The notes under the pieces are model-generated. The model made no database searches, had not been told where the DNA came from, and saw only the letters and a list, made by a program, of their open reading frames with translations. From Actinomycetes bacterium (GTDB lineage Bacteria > Actinomycetota > Actinomycetes > Actinomycetales > Microbacteriaceae), in NCBI GenBank assembly GCA_029779645.1, contig JAKPAC010000038.1, positions 1 through 34,682 on the forward strand: a stretch of DNA of 34,682 bases. Direction: 5' to 3'. Below are positions 7,789-16,619 of this stretch, in pieces. Position 1 is the stretch's first letter; the number at the start of each line of letters is the position of its first letter. The position numbers and the translations under genes are program-made.

Positions 7789-9078
7789 ATGCGCACCGAG
7801 CCACACGCGGACGAGGCGCCGCAGCTGCTGTCGCCCGCCGACGCCGAACGCCGTCGCCACCTGCGCCGAATGAAGGGCGTGGCCCTGGCTGCGCTGCTCG
7901 TGATGGCCGTCGTCTTCGCCGTGGGCTTCGCGCTGCAGGAGCGCATACCGGCGATGGCATATGTGCGGGCGCTCGGCGAGGGCGGCATGGTCGGCGCCCT
8001 CGCCGACTGGTTCGCGGTCACCGCCCTGTTTCGCAGGCCCATGGGCCTGCCGATCCCGCACACGGCGATCATCCCGCGCCGCAAGGACGAGATCGGCCGC
8101 GCCCTCGGCGAGTTCGTCGAGACCAACTTCCTCTCGGCCCAGGTCGTGCGCGGCAAGCTCGAGACGGTCGAGATCGCGCGGCGCATCGGCGAGTGGATGC
8201 GCCAGCCCGAGCATGCGGCACGGGTCACCGACGAGGCATCCCGCGCCGCGACCGGCGTGCTGCGCGCGCTCGGCGACGACGATGTGCGCGAGCTGATCGA
8301 AGACCTCGCTCGCCGGCACCTGCTCGACCCCGAATGGGGCCCGCCCCTCGGCGAGTGGGCGCAGCGCATCGTCGAGGCGCAAGCCCACCACGGCGCCGTC
8401 GACCTCGCGGTCGACAACATCGTCGCGTGGCTGGCGAACAACAAGGCCTTCTTCGACGGCCTGGTCTCGCGCCGCCTGCCGAGCTGGGTGCCCTCGCTGG
8501 CGCACCGGCTCATCGACGACACCGTCTACCGCGAGGCGCTCGCGTTCGGGCGCGCGGTGCAGGCCGAGCCGGGGCATCCCGCGCGCGCAGCCCTCGACGC
8601 GTATCTCGCGCGCCTGGCCGACTCGCTCCAGCACGACCCGACCATGATCGCGCGGCTGGAGGCCGCGAAGCTCGGGGTCTTCGACAGCCCGCGCGTGCGC
8701 GAGCTGGCGGCGCGGGCGTGGGATGCCACGAAGCAGGCGCTGATCGACGCCCTCGAGACCCCGGACAGCCCGCTGCGGCGCCGTGTCGCCGACGCGGTGC
8801 GCGACTTCGGCGAGCGCCTGGCCGGCGACGCGCGGCTGCAGCGCACCGTCGACGCGTGGGTCACCGACGCGGCCGTGCACCTGGTCGGCCGCTACCGGCA
8901 CGACATCGCCGGCGTCATCACCGAGACGGTCGAGCGGTGGGACCCGGAGGAGACGACCGAGAAGATCGAGCTCATGGTCGGCGCCGACCTGCAGTTCATC
9001 CGGCTCAACGGCACGGTCGTCGGGGCGCTGGCCGGGCTCGCGATCTTCACCGTCGCGCACGCGCTCCTCGGCTCGTAG
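7789..9078 (+). CDS. DUF445 family membrane protein
   Basis: 429-residue protein of the DUF445 (YjiN-like) family, function unknown. Seen: charged N-terminus, one membrane segment at about 26-47 (KGVALAALLVMAVVFAVGFA), and the family hallmark EGGMVGALADWFAVTALFRRP followed by IPHTAIIPRRKDEIGRALGEF. A long helical region follows, then a C-terminal hydrophobic segment with FIRLNGTVVGALAGLAIF, also typical of DUF445. The layout suggests both ends are in the membrane with a large soluble helical middle. ATG at 7789 lies 8 bp after the dehydrogenase stop; longer in-frame readings overlap that gene and are rejected. Convergent with the LacI gene. Confidence 0.93.
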   Translation: MRTEPHADEAPQLLSPADAERRRHLRRMKGVALAALLVMAVVFAVGFALQERIPAMAYVRALGEGGMVGALADWFAVTALFRRPMGLPIPHTAIIPRRKDEIGRALGEFVETNFLSAQVVRGKLETVEIARRIGEWMRQPEHAARVTDEASRAATGVLRALGDDDVRELIEDLARRHLLDPEWGPPLGEWAQRIVEAQAHHGAVDLAVDNIVAWLANNKAFFDGLVSRRLPSWVPSLAHRLIDDTVYREALAFGRAVQAEPGHPARAALDAYLARLADSLQHDPTMIARLEAAKLGVFDSPRVRELAARAWDATKQALIDALETPDSPLRRRVADAVRDFGERLAGDARLQRTVDAWVTDAAVHLVGRYRHDIAGVITETVERWDPEETTEKIELMVGADLQFIRLNGTVVGALAGLAIFTVAHALLGS

Positions 9079-9139
9079 CGGTCGCGCGGCCGCCCAGCAG
9101 ACGGCCGCTCAGCCGCCGCACACGGCCGCGCACCGTGCC

Positions 9140-9156
9140 GCGCAGCGAGGCTGCGC
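9140..9156. terminator. Short stem-loop between convergent DUF445 and LacI genes
   Basis: GCGCAGC-gag-GCTGCGC, a perfect 7 bp stem with a 3-base loop, lies in the 93 bp between two converging stop codons. It has no T-run on either side. Position suggests a bidirectional terminator. Confidence 0.5.
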
Positions 9157-9171
9157 CGCAGCGGGCTGCGT

Positions 9172-10197
9172 TCAGCGCACCACCAGCCGCGGCGTCACCA
9201 GCACGTGCGAGGGCGCGGCGTCCGAGGCATCCGCCCGGGGCGCGACCACGCGACCCGAGTCGCCCATCAGGAGCTCGAGCACGCCGCCCGCGACCTTCTC
9301 GGGCCGCTGCTCGACGCTGGAGAGCCCGAGGGCCTCGGCCACCGGCGTGTTGTCGAACCCGATGATCGGTAGCTCGGCGAGCCCGACCGAGACCGCGGCG
9401 AGATGCGCCCCGACGGCGAGCGTGTCGCTCGCGCACACGATGGCGTCCGGCTCACCCGCGTCGAGCGCGCGCAGCGTCACCTGCCGCGCGGCCTGCACGT
9501 CCTCCTCGGCGAACAGGCGCGCGCCTTCCTCGGCCCCGGCCGCCACGAGGGCCTCGCGCCAGCCGCGTTCACGGTCGTCACCCGTTGCCGAGCCGGCGGG
9601 CCAGCCGAGGAACGCGACGGTCGCGCCGGCGGTCACGAGCGCGTGCTCGGTCGCGGCACGCGTGCCCGCCGCGCCGTCGACATCGACCCAGAGGTGCAGG
9701 GGCGCGTCGCTCGTCTCGCTCCCCCACGGCCGACCGAACGACACGTAGGGCAGCCCGCGCGCGTCGAGCCAGCCGATCCGCGGGTCGCCCGAGAAGGTCC
9801 CGGTGATCACGGCGGCGTCGATCTCGCCGCCCTCGCGCAGGTCACGCAGGCGCGCGATCTCCTCCTCGGGGCTGCCCGCCGAGTACACGAGCACGCGCAG
9901 CCCGCGATCGCTGGCGCGCTCCGTCAGCGCGTGCACGAAGCGGTCGAGCACGACCCCGGAGATTCCGCCGGCGAATGGATCGAGGTGCACGCCGATGGTC
10001 GAGCTGCGCTGCGTGCGCAGGCGCCGCGCGGAGGCATGCGGCGCGTACCCGAGGCGATCGATCGCCAGGCGGACGCGCTCCCTGGTGCTCTCGCGCACGA
10101 TGCCGGGCGCGTTGAGCACATTGCTGACCGTCTGCCGCGAGACTCCCGCCTCGCGCGCCACATCGTCGATGGTGGCTGCCCGTCGCACGCGTCGCAC
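9172..10197 (-). CDS. LacI-family transcriptional regulator
   Basis: 341-residue repressor. The N-terminal LacI helix-turn-helix is clear (TIDDVAREAGVSRQTVSNVL), followed by the hinge region (YAPHASARRLRTQRSSTIGV) and a periplasmic-binding-protein-like effector domain ending GFDNTPVAEALGLSSVEQRP, typical of sugar-responsive LacI proteins. The start is uncertain: GTG at 10195-10197 follows a GGGAGG only 4 bases away, and GTG at 10186-10188 is 12-13 bases away. A GTG at 10254 is possible but would add 19 unlikely residues. It diverges from the sugar ABC operon and most likely represses it and itself through the operator pair at 10260-10287. The effector is probably the imported sugar or a breakdown product. 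Confidence 0.93.
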   Translation of the reverse strand: MRRVRRAATIDDVAREAGVSRQTVSNVLNAPGIVRESTRERVRLAIDRLGYAPHASARRLRTQRSSTIGVHLDPFAGGISGVVLDRFVHALTERASDRGLRVLVYSAGSPEEEIARLRDLREGGEIDAAVITGTFSGDPRIGWLDARGLPYVSFGRPWGSETSDAPLHLWVDVDGAAGTRAATEHALVTAGATVAFLGWPAGSATGDDRERGWREALVAAGAEEGARLFAEEDVQAARQVTLRALDAGEPDAIVCASDTLAVGAHLAAVSVGLAELPIIGFDNTPVAEALGLSSVEQRPEKVAGGVLELLMGDSGRVVAPRADASDAAPSHVLVTPRLVVR

Positions 10198-10259
10198 GAT
10201 CCCTCCCGCGGAGCCCCCTTGACAGCCGCTCAGGCCCACCCTAGCGTGTGCCACAACGA

Positions 10260-10287
10260 TTTGAACGATCTAATTTGATCGATCAAA
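10260..10287. promoter_or_regulatory. Two abutting 14 bp LacI-type operators
   Basis: TTTGATCGATCAAA at 10274-10287 is a perfect 14 bp palindrome with the central CG usual for LacI-family operators. Directly before it, TTTGAACGATCTAA (10260-10273) matches 12 of 14 positions. The pair is an AT-rich island between the divergent LacI gene and the ABC operon. It is the best candidate operator for the adjacent regulator. Confidence 0.75.
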
Positions 10288-10394
10288 CCGCGTCTTTTCT
10301 CCGTTTTTCGAAGCGCGATGTCGCAGAAGCACGCTGCCGGGCAGCCACTTCGCCACCGTGCAGCAGTTCCGCAGTCATACGAAAGAGAGACATC

Positions 10395-11645
10395 ATGAAG
10401 CAACACATGCGCGCCTGGCTGGGCACGGGGGTCGTCGTCGCGTCGGCCGGGCTCGTGCTGGCCGGCTGCTCCGGCACGGGCGGCGGCGGAACCTCGCCGA
10501 GTCCGACCGCCGGCGAGCTGACCGCTTCGAGCGACCCGCTCACCGTCATGATCGGCTCGAGCGGCGACGCCGAGACCAAGGCCGTCACCGACGCGGTCGC
10601 CGCGTGGTCGAGCAGCTCGGGAACGAAGGCGACCGTCGTCGCCGCCACGAACCTGCAGCAGCAGCTCTCGCAGGGCTTCGCGGCCGGCTCGCCGCCCGAC
10701 CTGTTCTATCTGGGCTCCGACGCCATCGCCGGCTACGCCGGCAACGGCTCGCTCAAGGCGTACGGCGACATGCTCTCCAACCAGAGCGACTTCTACCCCT
10801 CGCTGGTGCAGAACTTCACCTTCGACGGCACGTTCTACTGTGCCCCGAAAGACTTCTCCACCCTCCAGCTCGTCATCAACACCGAGCTGTGGAGCGCCGC
10901 GGGCCTGACCGATGCCGACGTCCCCACCTCGTGGGATGACCTCGCCTCGGTGGCGAAGAAGCTCACGAGCGGCACGACCAAGGGCCTCGTCTTCAACGGC
11001 GAGTACGCTCGCCTCGGCGTGTTCATGGCACAGGCCGGCGGCGTCCTGCTCACCCCCGACGGCAAGGCCGAGGCCAACAGCGACGCCAACGTCGAGGCGC
11101 TCACGTACGTGCAGGACCACCTCAAGGACGGCTCGTTCGCCTACGCCGCCGATGTCGGCGCGGGCTGGGGTGGTGAGGCGTTCGGCAAGCAGCTCGGCGC
11201 GATGACCATCGAGGGCAACTGGATCACCGGTGCGATGACCGCCGACTATCCAACCATCAAGTACGAGGTCGTCGAGCTCCCGAAGGGCCCGGCGGGGGCC
11301 GGAACCCTGCAGTTCACCAACTGCTGGGGCATGGCCGCCGACAGCCCGAACCAGCAGGCGGCGCTCGACCTGGTCGAGTACCTGACCACCTCCAAGCAGC
11401 AGCTCGCGTTCTCGAAGGCATTCGGCCCGATGCCGTCGGTGCAGTCCGCGGCCGGCGAGTGGAAGACGGAGAACCCCGCACTGGTGGCGTTCCTCGCGGG
11501 CGCCGACTACGCGCAGGGCGTGCCGACGCAGGCCGGGGCATCCGACGTGATCGCCGCCTTCAACACCCAGCTGGAGACGCTGAAGACATCCGATCCGAAG
11601 ACGATCCTCGACAAGGTGCAGAGCAACCTCGAGGCGCTGAAGTAG
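10395..11645 (+). CDS. ABC transporter sugar-binding lipoprotein
   Basis: 416-residue extracellular solute-binding protein of the carbohydrate-uptake (CUT1, MalE-like) type. A lipoprotein signal peptide ends in LVLAGC with the lipidated Cys at residue 25. A Gly/Ser/Thr-rich linker follows, then the binding domain with features such as GSPPDLFYLGSD, FYCAPKDFSTL (where MalE-like proteins have a 'PxxxxT/S' hinge strand) and SWDDLASVAKKL. ATG at 10395 has AGAGAG upstream; upstream in-frame codons lack a signal peptide. First gene of a four-gene operon with two permeases and a glycosidase. The ligand is probably an alpha-glucan-type oligosaccharide, judging only from the debranching-like enzyme at the operon end. 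Confidence 0.93.
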   Translation: MKQHMRAWLGTGVVVASAGLVLAGCSGTGGGGTSPSPTAGELTASSDPLTVMIGSSGDAETKAVTDAVAAWSSSSGTKATVVAATNLQQQLSQGFAAGSPPDLFYLGSDAIAGYAGNGSLKAYGDMLSNQSDFYPSLVQNFTFDGTFYCAPKDFSTLQLVINTELWSAAGLTDADVPTSWDDLASVAKKLTSGTTKGLVFNGEYARLGVFMAQAGGVLLTPDGKAEANSDANVEALTYVQDHLKDGSFAYAADVGAGWGGEAFGKQLGAMTIEGNWITGAMTADYPTIKYEVVELPKGPAGAGTLQFTNCWGMAADSPNQQAALDLVEYLTTSKQQLAFSKAFGPMPSVQSAAGEWKTENPALVAFLAGADYAQGVPTQAGASDVIAAFNTQLETLKTSDPKTILDKVQSNLEALK

Positions 11646-11652
11646 CAGTGCC

Positions 11653-12846
11653 ATGAGCGCAACAGCCAGCCAGGCGAAGCCCTCCGCCCGCGAGGCGACC
11701 CGGCACCCAGCCGGGATCCGCAAGGGCGAGCGGCTCGCCGGCTGGCTGTTCGTGCTCCCCGTCATCCTCATCCTCGGCGTGTTCCTGTTCATCCCGGTGC
11801 TGATGGCCCTGTGGGTGAGCTTCTCCGACTGGAGCGGGCGCGGCAGCCCACTGGCCCCCGGGGTCGGGTTCATCGGTCTCGAGAACTACGCCGACATCAC
11901 CACCGGCGGCGGGCTGGCCGAGAGCAACTTCGGCACCTCGCTGCGCAACAACGCCTGGTACGTCATCCTCGTGGTGCCGCTCCAGACGGCGCTGTCGCTG
12001 CTGCTCGCGGTGCTCGTCAGCCGGCAGATCCTGCGCGGCCGCGGCTTCTTCCGCACCGCGTTCTACTTTCCGTCGGTCACGAGCTCGGTCGCGATCACCG
12101 TCCTGTGGCTGTTCCTGTTCTCGACCACCGGCGTCGTGAACCAGATCATCGCGTGGTTCGGGGCCACCGGCCCCAACTGGTTCAACGAGCCGCGCGGGCT
12201 CGTGCACCTCGCGCTCGAGGGTGTGGGGGTGACCACCCCGCCCCCCGCGCTCACCGCCGGGGGCTTCCTCGGCATCACGTGGTGGGACTGGATCGCCGGG
12301 CCCTCCGTGGCGATGTTCGCGCTCATCCTGATGGCGATCTTCACCACCAGCGGCACGTTCATGTTGCTGTTCATGGCCGCCATCCAGAGCATCGATCCCT
12401 CGCTCGCCGAGGCCGCGATGGTCGATGGCGCGAACGCCTGGCAGCGCTTCTGGCGCGTCACCCTGCCGCAGCTGCGACCCGCGCTGTTCACCGTGCTCAC
12501 GCTCGGGCTGATCGGCTGCTGGCAGGTGTTCGACCAGATCTACACCGGCACGCAGGGCGCGCCGGGCAACACGACGCTCACCCCGGCGTACCTCTCGTAC
12601 CAGGCGGGCTTCCAAGACCAGAAGTGGGGCGATGGCGCGGCCATCGCGTTCATCCTCTTTCTGATCATCATCGCGTTCACGCTGCTGCAGCGCTGGGTGC
12701 TGCGCGACAAGCCCGTCTCGCGCCGCCGCATGCGCGCATACCTCCCCGGGCGCGTCACCCCGGGCGAGGCGCCGACTGGTGCGGCGACCCAGGGCGAGGC
12801 GGCGCCTGCGGCGAGCGCCGAGTCCAAGAAGGGCGCAGCATCATGA
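11653..12846 (+). CDS. ABC sugar transporter permease 1 (MalF-like)
   Basis: 397-residue inner-membrane permease with six or more hydrophobic segments, the first at about 28-55 (LAGWLFVLPVILILGVFLFI). The EAA loop that contacts the ATPase is visible as LAEAAMVDGANAWQRFWRVT followed by LPQLRPALF. The C-terminal 45 residues form an Ala/Pro/Gly-rich hydrophilic tail beyond the last helix, longer than usual. The start is 7 bp after the binding-protein stop with a poor ribosome site, suggesting coupling. The stop overlaps the next start as ATGA. Confidence 0.94.
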   Translation: MSATASQAKPSAREATRHPAGIRKGERLAGWLFVLPVILILGVFLFIPVLMALWVSFSDWSGRGSPLAPGVGFIGLENYADITTGGGLAESNFGTSLRNNAWYVILVVPLQTALSLLLAVLVSRQILRGRGFFRTAFYFPSVTSSVAITVLWLFLFSTTGVVNQIIAWFGATGPNWFNEPRGLVHLALEGVGVTTPPPALTAGGFLGITWWDWIAGPSVAMFALILMAIFTTSGTFMLLFMAAIQSIDPSLAEAAMVDGANAWQRFWRVTLPQLRPALFTVLTLGLIGCWQVFDQIYTGTQGAPGNTTLTPAYLSYQAGFQDQKWGDGAAIAFILFLIIIAFTLLQRWVLRDKPVSRRRMRAYLPGRVTPGEAPTGAATQGEAAPAASAESKKGAAS

Positions 12847-13766
12847 GCGAGCAGACCCTCCCCGCGGCGCTCCCGCCGATTCCGGCAGCGGCCCCGACGC
12901 CGACGCGCACGGGCCGCGCCGGGCGACGGCCGCCGCGCGCCCGCGTCGTGATCGCCGCGATCGCGCTCTACGCGGCGCTGATCGCGATCGCGCTCGTCTA
13001 CATCTATCCGTTCCTCGTGCAGGTGGCGACATCGTTCAAGACGGATGCCGACGCCACCGCCGCCCCCGTCTCGCTCATCCCCAACCCGTGGTCGTTCGCG
13101 GCGTACGACAAGCTCTTCGCCAACAGCGACTTCCCGCTGTGGTTTCTCAACTCGGCGATCGTCACGGTCTGCGTGACCCTGGGGCGCGTGTTCTTCGTCT
13201 CGCTCGCCGGCTACGCGCTGGCGCGCCTGCACTTCCGCGGGCGCGCCACGGTGTTCGCAGTCGTCGTGGGAGTGATGGCCGTGCCCGGCGTCGTGCTGCT
13301 GATCCCGAAGTTTCTCGTGCTCAACCAGCTCGGCCTCTACAACACCTACATCGGGATGATCCTGCCGCTGCTGGTCGACGCCGCCGGCGTGTTCATCATG
13401 AAGAACTTCTTCGAGTCGATCCCGGTCTCGGTCGAGGAGCAGGCGCGCATCGACGGCGCCGGCACCTTCCGCATCTTCTGGTCGGTCGTGCTGCCGATGG
13501 CCAGGCCCGCGCTGATCACCATCGTGATCCTCTCGTTCCAGGGCTCGTGGAACGAGCTCGCCCACTTCATCGTGTCGGCCTCGAACCCCGCCCTGACCAC
13601 CCTGACCAAGGGCGTCGCCTCGCTCGCCGCCGGTGCGCTCGGCTCGGGCAACCAGTACCCCCTCAAACTCGCCGCGGCGCTGATCATGACCATCCCGGTC
13701 GCCGTGATGTTCTTCATCTTCCAGCGCCGCATCATGAACGCCAGCGAAGGAGCCGTGAAGGAATGA
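12843..13766 (+). CDS. ABC sugar transporter permease 2 (MalG-like)
   Basis: 307-residue inner-membrane permease. A Pro/Ala/Arg-rich cytosolic N-terminus (1-35) precedes six hydrophobic segments. The EAA-type loop reads VEEQARIDGAGTFRIFWSVV followed by LPMARPAL. Overlaps of 4 bp (ATGA) on both sides tie its translation to permease 1 and to the glycosidase. No ATP-binding subunit is encoded in this operon. In actinobacteria such CUT1 transporters are known to share a common ATPase (MsiK), which would be encoded elsewhere. Confidence 0.94.
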   Translation: MSEQTLPAALPPIPAAAPTPTRTGRAGRRPPRARVVIAAIALYAALIAIALVYIYPFLVQVATSFKTDADATAAPVSLIPNPWSFAAYDKLFANSDFPLWFLNSAIVTVCVTLGRVFFVSLAGYALARLHFRGRATVFAVVVGVMAVPGVVLLIPKFLVLNQLGLYNTYIGMILPLLVDAAGVFIMKNFFESIPVSVEEQARIDGAGTFRIFWSVVLPMARPALITIVILSFQGSWNELAHFIVSASNPALTTLTKGVASLAAGALGSGNQYPLKLAAALIMTIPVAVMFFIFQRRIMNASEGAVKE

Positions 13767-15712
13767 TTCCCTCAGCCACGGACCAGGACGCCAGCCGCCC
13801 CGAGCATCCGCCCCAGCGACCCGAGCAGCCCCTGCAGCCGCTGCTGCACGACGGCGTGATCGCCTATCGCGCGCCCACCCAGGTGTGGTCGCAGCCCGGG
13901 GGCGATCTCGGCGCCGCCGCGATCGACGGCATCTATCACGGCGACCTGCGGCATGTGCGCATCTGCACCCTTCGGTGCGACGAGCACGCGCCCGAGCCCA
14001 TCGCCGTCTCGAGGCACGGCGCCTCGCGGGTCGCGTTCGAGGGCCTGCTGCGGCGCATCGACGACGCATCAGCTGACCCGAAGGTGCGACTGCGCCGGGA
14101 TCGCCGGGTGAGCGACGGCCGAGTGACCGAGGCCGTGACCGTGCGCTCGCACCTGGCGGCCGCGATCGACACGATCGTCACGCTGCGCGTGGTGCCCGAC
14201 TTCTCGCCGATGCAGGACATCAAGGCGGGGCTCGCCCGCGCGCGCGGCTGGTCGGTCGAAGAGTCGCTGGATGCCACGAGCCTCACCGTGCGCCTCGCGA
14301 CCGCGTCGTTCGAGCTTCGCGCCCCGGGCGCACGGCTCGACGCAGACGGCGACGCGCTCCTCGCGTCGTGGCCGATTCGGATCGCGCCGTTCGGCAGCGT
14401 CGAGCTGGGCTGGTCGATCGCGCTCGACGACCCGAGCCTCGTCGTGCGCGGCGTGCCGAGCAACACCGACTGGATCCGGCCGGACGCGGTGGGGCGGGTG
14501 AGCGATCGGCGTCTGGCGAGGTGGCTCGACACCGCGCTGGGCGACCTCGACGCGCTGCGGCTCGCGCTGCCGGAGCATCCACGAGACGTGTTCTACGCCG
14601 CCGGCGCGCCGTGGTTCTTCACGCTGTTCGGGCGCGACTCGATCTGGACCGCACGGCTCTCGCTGCCCTTCGACCGCGAGGTCGCGGCGTCGACCCTGCG
14701 CGCGCTCGCGAGCATGCAGGGCACCGTCGACGACCCGGCCACCGCGCAGCAGCCCGGCAAGATCATGCACGAGCTGCGCAGCGCCGCCCTCGAGCTGCCC
14801 GGCGAGGGGGTGCGCCTGCCGCCCATCTACTACGGCACCGTCGACGCGACCGCGCTGTTCGTGTGCCTCGCGGTCGACGCGTGGCGCGCCGGGATGCCCG
14901 AGCACGAGGTTCGCGCGCTGCTGCCGGCCGTGCGGCGAGCGCTCGACTGGCTCGTGCACGAGGGCGACGGCGACGGCGACGGGTTCATCGACTACATCGA
15001 CCGCACCGGGCACGGCCTCGCCAACCAGGGGTGGAAGGACTCGGGCGACTCGATCCAGTGGCGCGACGGCCGTCTCGCGGAGGGCCCGATCGCGCTGTGC
15101 GAGGTGCAGGGCTACGCCTACGAGGCCGCGCACGGCGCCGCCTCGCTGCTCGACACCCTCGGCGAGCCCGGCGGCGACGGGCTGCGCGAATGGGCGGCGG
15201 CGCTGAAGGCCCGGTTCGCGGCGTCGTACTGGGTGCAGACCCCCGAGGGGCGCTACCCGGCGATCGCGCTCGACGCCCACAAGCGCCCGGTCGATTCGCT
15301 CACCAGCAACATCGGCCACCTGCTCGGCACCGGCATCTGCTCGGCCGAGGAGGAGGCGCAGATCGCGCGCCTGCTCGTGACCGATGCGATGCGCTCCGGC
15401 TTCGGGGTGCGCACCATGTCGACGGGCGCGAAGGGGTTCTGGCCGCTGAGCTACCACGGCGGCAGCGTGTGGATGCACGACAGCGCGATCGTCGCCCGAG
15501 GCATGGAGCTCGCGGGGCGGCATGACGAGGCGCTGCTGGTGGTCGAGGAGCTGCTCGCCGTCGCCGAGGGGTTCGGCTACCGCGTGCCCGAGCTGCACTC
15601 GGGCGAGCCCGCGGCCGACACCGTGACGCCGGTGCCGTACCCGGCGGCCTGCCGCCCCCAGGCATGGTCGGCGGCCGCGGCGATCGTCTGCGCGAGCATC
15701 CTCGCAGCCTGA
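13763..15712 (+). CDS. Glycogen-debranching-like glycoside hydrolase
   Basis: 649-residue cytosolic enzyme with the two-domain plan of bacterial amylo-alpha-1,6-glucosidase-like proteins. An N-terminal beta domain covers about 25-250 (HDGVIAYRAPTQVWSQPGGD, IDGIYHGDLRHV) and a C-terminal (alpha/alpha)6 barrel follows. In the barrel WFFTLFGRDSIWTARLSL, GNANQGWKDSGDS-type sequence (seen as LANQGWKDSGDSIQW) and HDSAIVARG carry the acidic residues likely to be catalytic. It lacks the extra 4-alpha-glucanotransferase domain of eukaryotic debranchers. ATG at 13763 overlaps the permease stop, with GGAG upstream. It probably cleaves the imported oligosaccharide. Other oligosaccharide hydrolases of this clan (GH63-like) are possible. 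Confidence 0.85.
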   Translation: MIPSATDQDASRPEHPPQRPEQPLQPLLHDGVIAYRAPTQVWSQPGGDLGAAAIDGIYHGDLRHVRICTLRCDEHAPEPIAVSRHGASRVAFEGLLRRIDDASADPKVRLRRDRRVSDGRVTEAVTVRSHLAAAIDTIVTLRVVPDFSPMQDIKAGLARARGWSVEESLDATSLTVRLATASFELRAPGARLDADGDALLASWPIRIAPFGSVELGWSIALDDPSLVVRGVPSNTDWIRPDAVGRVSDRRLARWLDTALGDLDALRLALPEHPRDVFYAAGAPWFFTLFGRDSIWTARLSLPFDREVAASTLRALASMQGTVDDPATAQQPGKIMHELRSAALELPGEGVRLPPIYYGTVDATALFVCLAVDAWRAGMPEHEVRALLPAVRRALDWLVHEGDGDGDGFIDYIDRTGHGLANQGWKDSGDSIQWRDGRLAEGPIALCEVQGYAYEAAHGAASLLDTLGEPGGDGLREWAAALKARFAASYWVQTPEGRYPAIALDAHKRPVDSLTSNIGHLLGTGICSAEEEAQIARLLVTDAMRSGFGVRTMSTGAKGFWPLSYHGGSVWMHDSAIVARGMELAGRHDEALLVVEELLAVAEGFGYRVPELHSGEPAADTVTPVPYPAACRPQAWSAAAAIVCASILAA

Positions 15713-15714
15713 GC

Positions 15715-16530
15715 TCAGCGCCGGGCGATGAGCTCGGCGTGCGGCATCAGGAGCCACCCGGCGTCGTCGGCCGCCCACTCGCGCCAGCCGTCGGCGATGC
15801 GCTCGAGCGTGGTGCGGTCGGCGATGCCCCGTTCGATCGCGTGCGTCGCGAACTGCGAGGCGACCGCGCGCTCGGCCCACGAGCCGCCCCACCAGGCGCG
15901 CTCCTCGGGGCTCGAGAACACCCACACCGACGCGCTCGTCTCGACGCCGGCGAACCCTGCCTCCAGCGCCCAGGCCTTGAGGCGCCGCCCGGCCGCGGGC
16001 TCGCCGCCATTGCTGCGACTCACGCGCAGGTACACGTCGATCCAGGTGTCGAGCGCCGGCACCTGCGGAAACCAGATCATCCCCTCGTAGTCGACGTCGC
16101 GGGCGGCGACGATCCCGTCCGGGCCCGCGACGCGCCCGAACTCCCGCAGCGCCTCGACCGGCCGGGCCAGGTGCTGGAGCACCTGGTGCGCATGCACGAC
16201 GTCGAAGCTGCCGTCGGCGGCGTCCAGCGCGTACGCGTCGCCGAGCCGAAACTCGAGGTTCGTCACGCGCTCGGCGGTCGCGAGGGCGCGGGCCTTCGCG
16301 ACGATCTCGGCCGAGGCATCCACCCCGACCGTCTCGCCGGGCGCGACGAGCCGCGCCATGTCGACGGTGATCGTGCCGGGGCCGGCGCCCACGTCGAGCA
16401 CCCGGACCCCGGGGCGCAGGTGCCGCAGGAGGTATGCGGCCGAGTTCTCGGCCGTGCGCCACTCGTGCGAGGCCAGCACGCTGGGGTGATGGCCGTGGGT
16501 GTAGCGTTCGGGATGCTGCGCGGCTGCCAT
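15715..16530 (-). CDS. Class I SAM-dependent methyltransferase
   Basis: 271-residue soluble protein of the UbiE/COQ5-like class I methyltransferases. SAM-binding motif I is VLDVGAGPGT (44-53), followed by the acidic end of strand 2 (GVDAS) and post-motif FDVVHAHQVLQHL. The C-terminal half is Trp-rich (AWWGGSW, WREWAADDAGWLL), which often forms the substrate lid. Substrate is unknown. ATG at 16528-16530 is 6 bases after TATGCT (complement of 16537-16542), fitting a leaderless promoter. The stop is only 2 bp from the stop of the convergent glycosidase; the two stops and the spacer form the palindrome TGAGCTCA. Confidence 0.92.
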   Translation of the reverse strand: MAAAQHPERYTHGHHPSVLASHEWRTAENSAAYLLRHLRPGVRVLDVGAGPGTITVDMARLVAPGETVGVDASAEIVAKARALATAERVTNLEFRLGDAYALDAADGSFDVVHAHQVLQHLARPVEALREFGRVAGPDGIVAARDVDYEGMIWFPQVPALDTWIDVYLRVSRSNGGEPAAGRRLKAWALEAGFAGVETSASVWVFSSPEERAWWGGSWAERAVASQFATHAIERGIADRTTLERIADGWREWAADDAGWLLMPHAELIARR

Positions 16531-16536
16531 GCGGTC

Positions 16537-16542
16537 AGCATA
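16537..16542 (-). promoter_or_regulatory. -10 element of a leaderless promoter for the methyltransferase
   Basis: On the minus strand TATGCT is followed by 6 bases and the ATG at 16530, leaving no room for a leader or ribosome site. Confidence 0.5.
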
Positions 16543-16619
16543 GGGTCGGCTCGCGCCATGTGACGGCCGCGACGCACGTCGAGATGACGTCGTTCCGCCG
16601 CGGGTGCGAAACTGGGCGC

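Noticed and set aside
12540..14069. Minus-strand frame opposite the permease genes
   Set aside because: Antisense of two clear ABC permeases with EAA loops; no recognisable features.
14069..16462. 797-codon minus-strand frame opposite the glycosidase and overlapping the methyltransferase
   Set aside because: It spans two well-supported genes in a different frame and has low-complexity Arg/Ala sequence.
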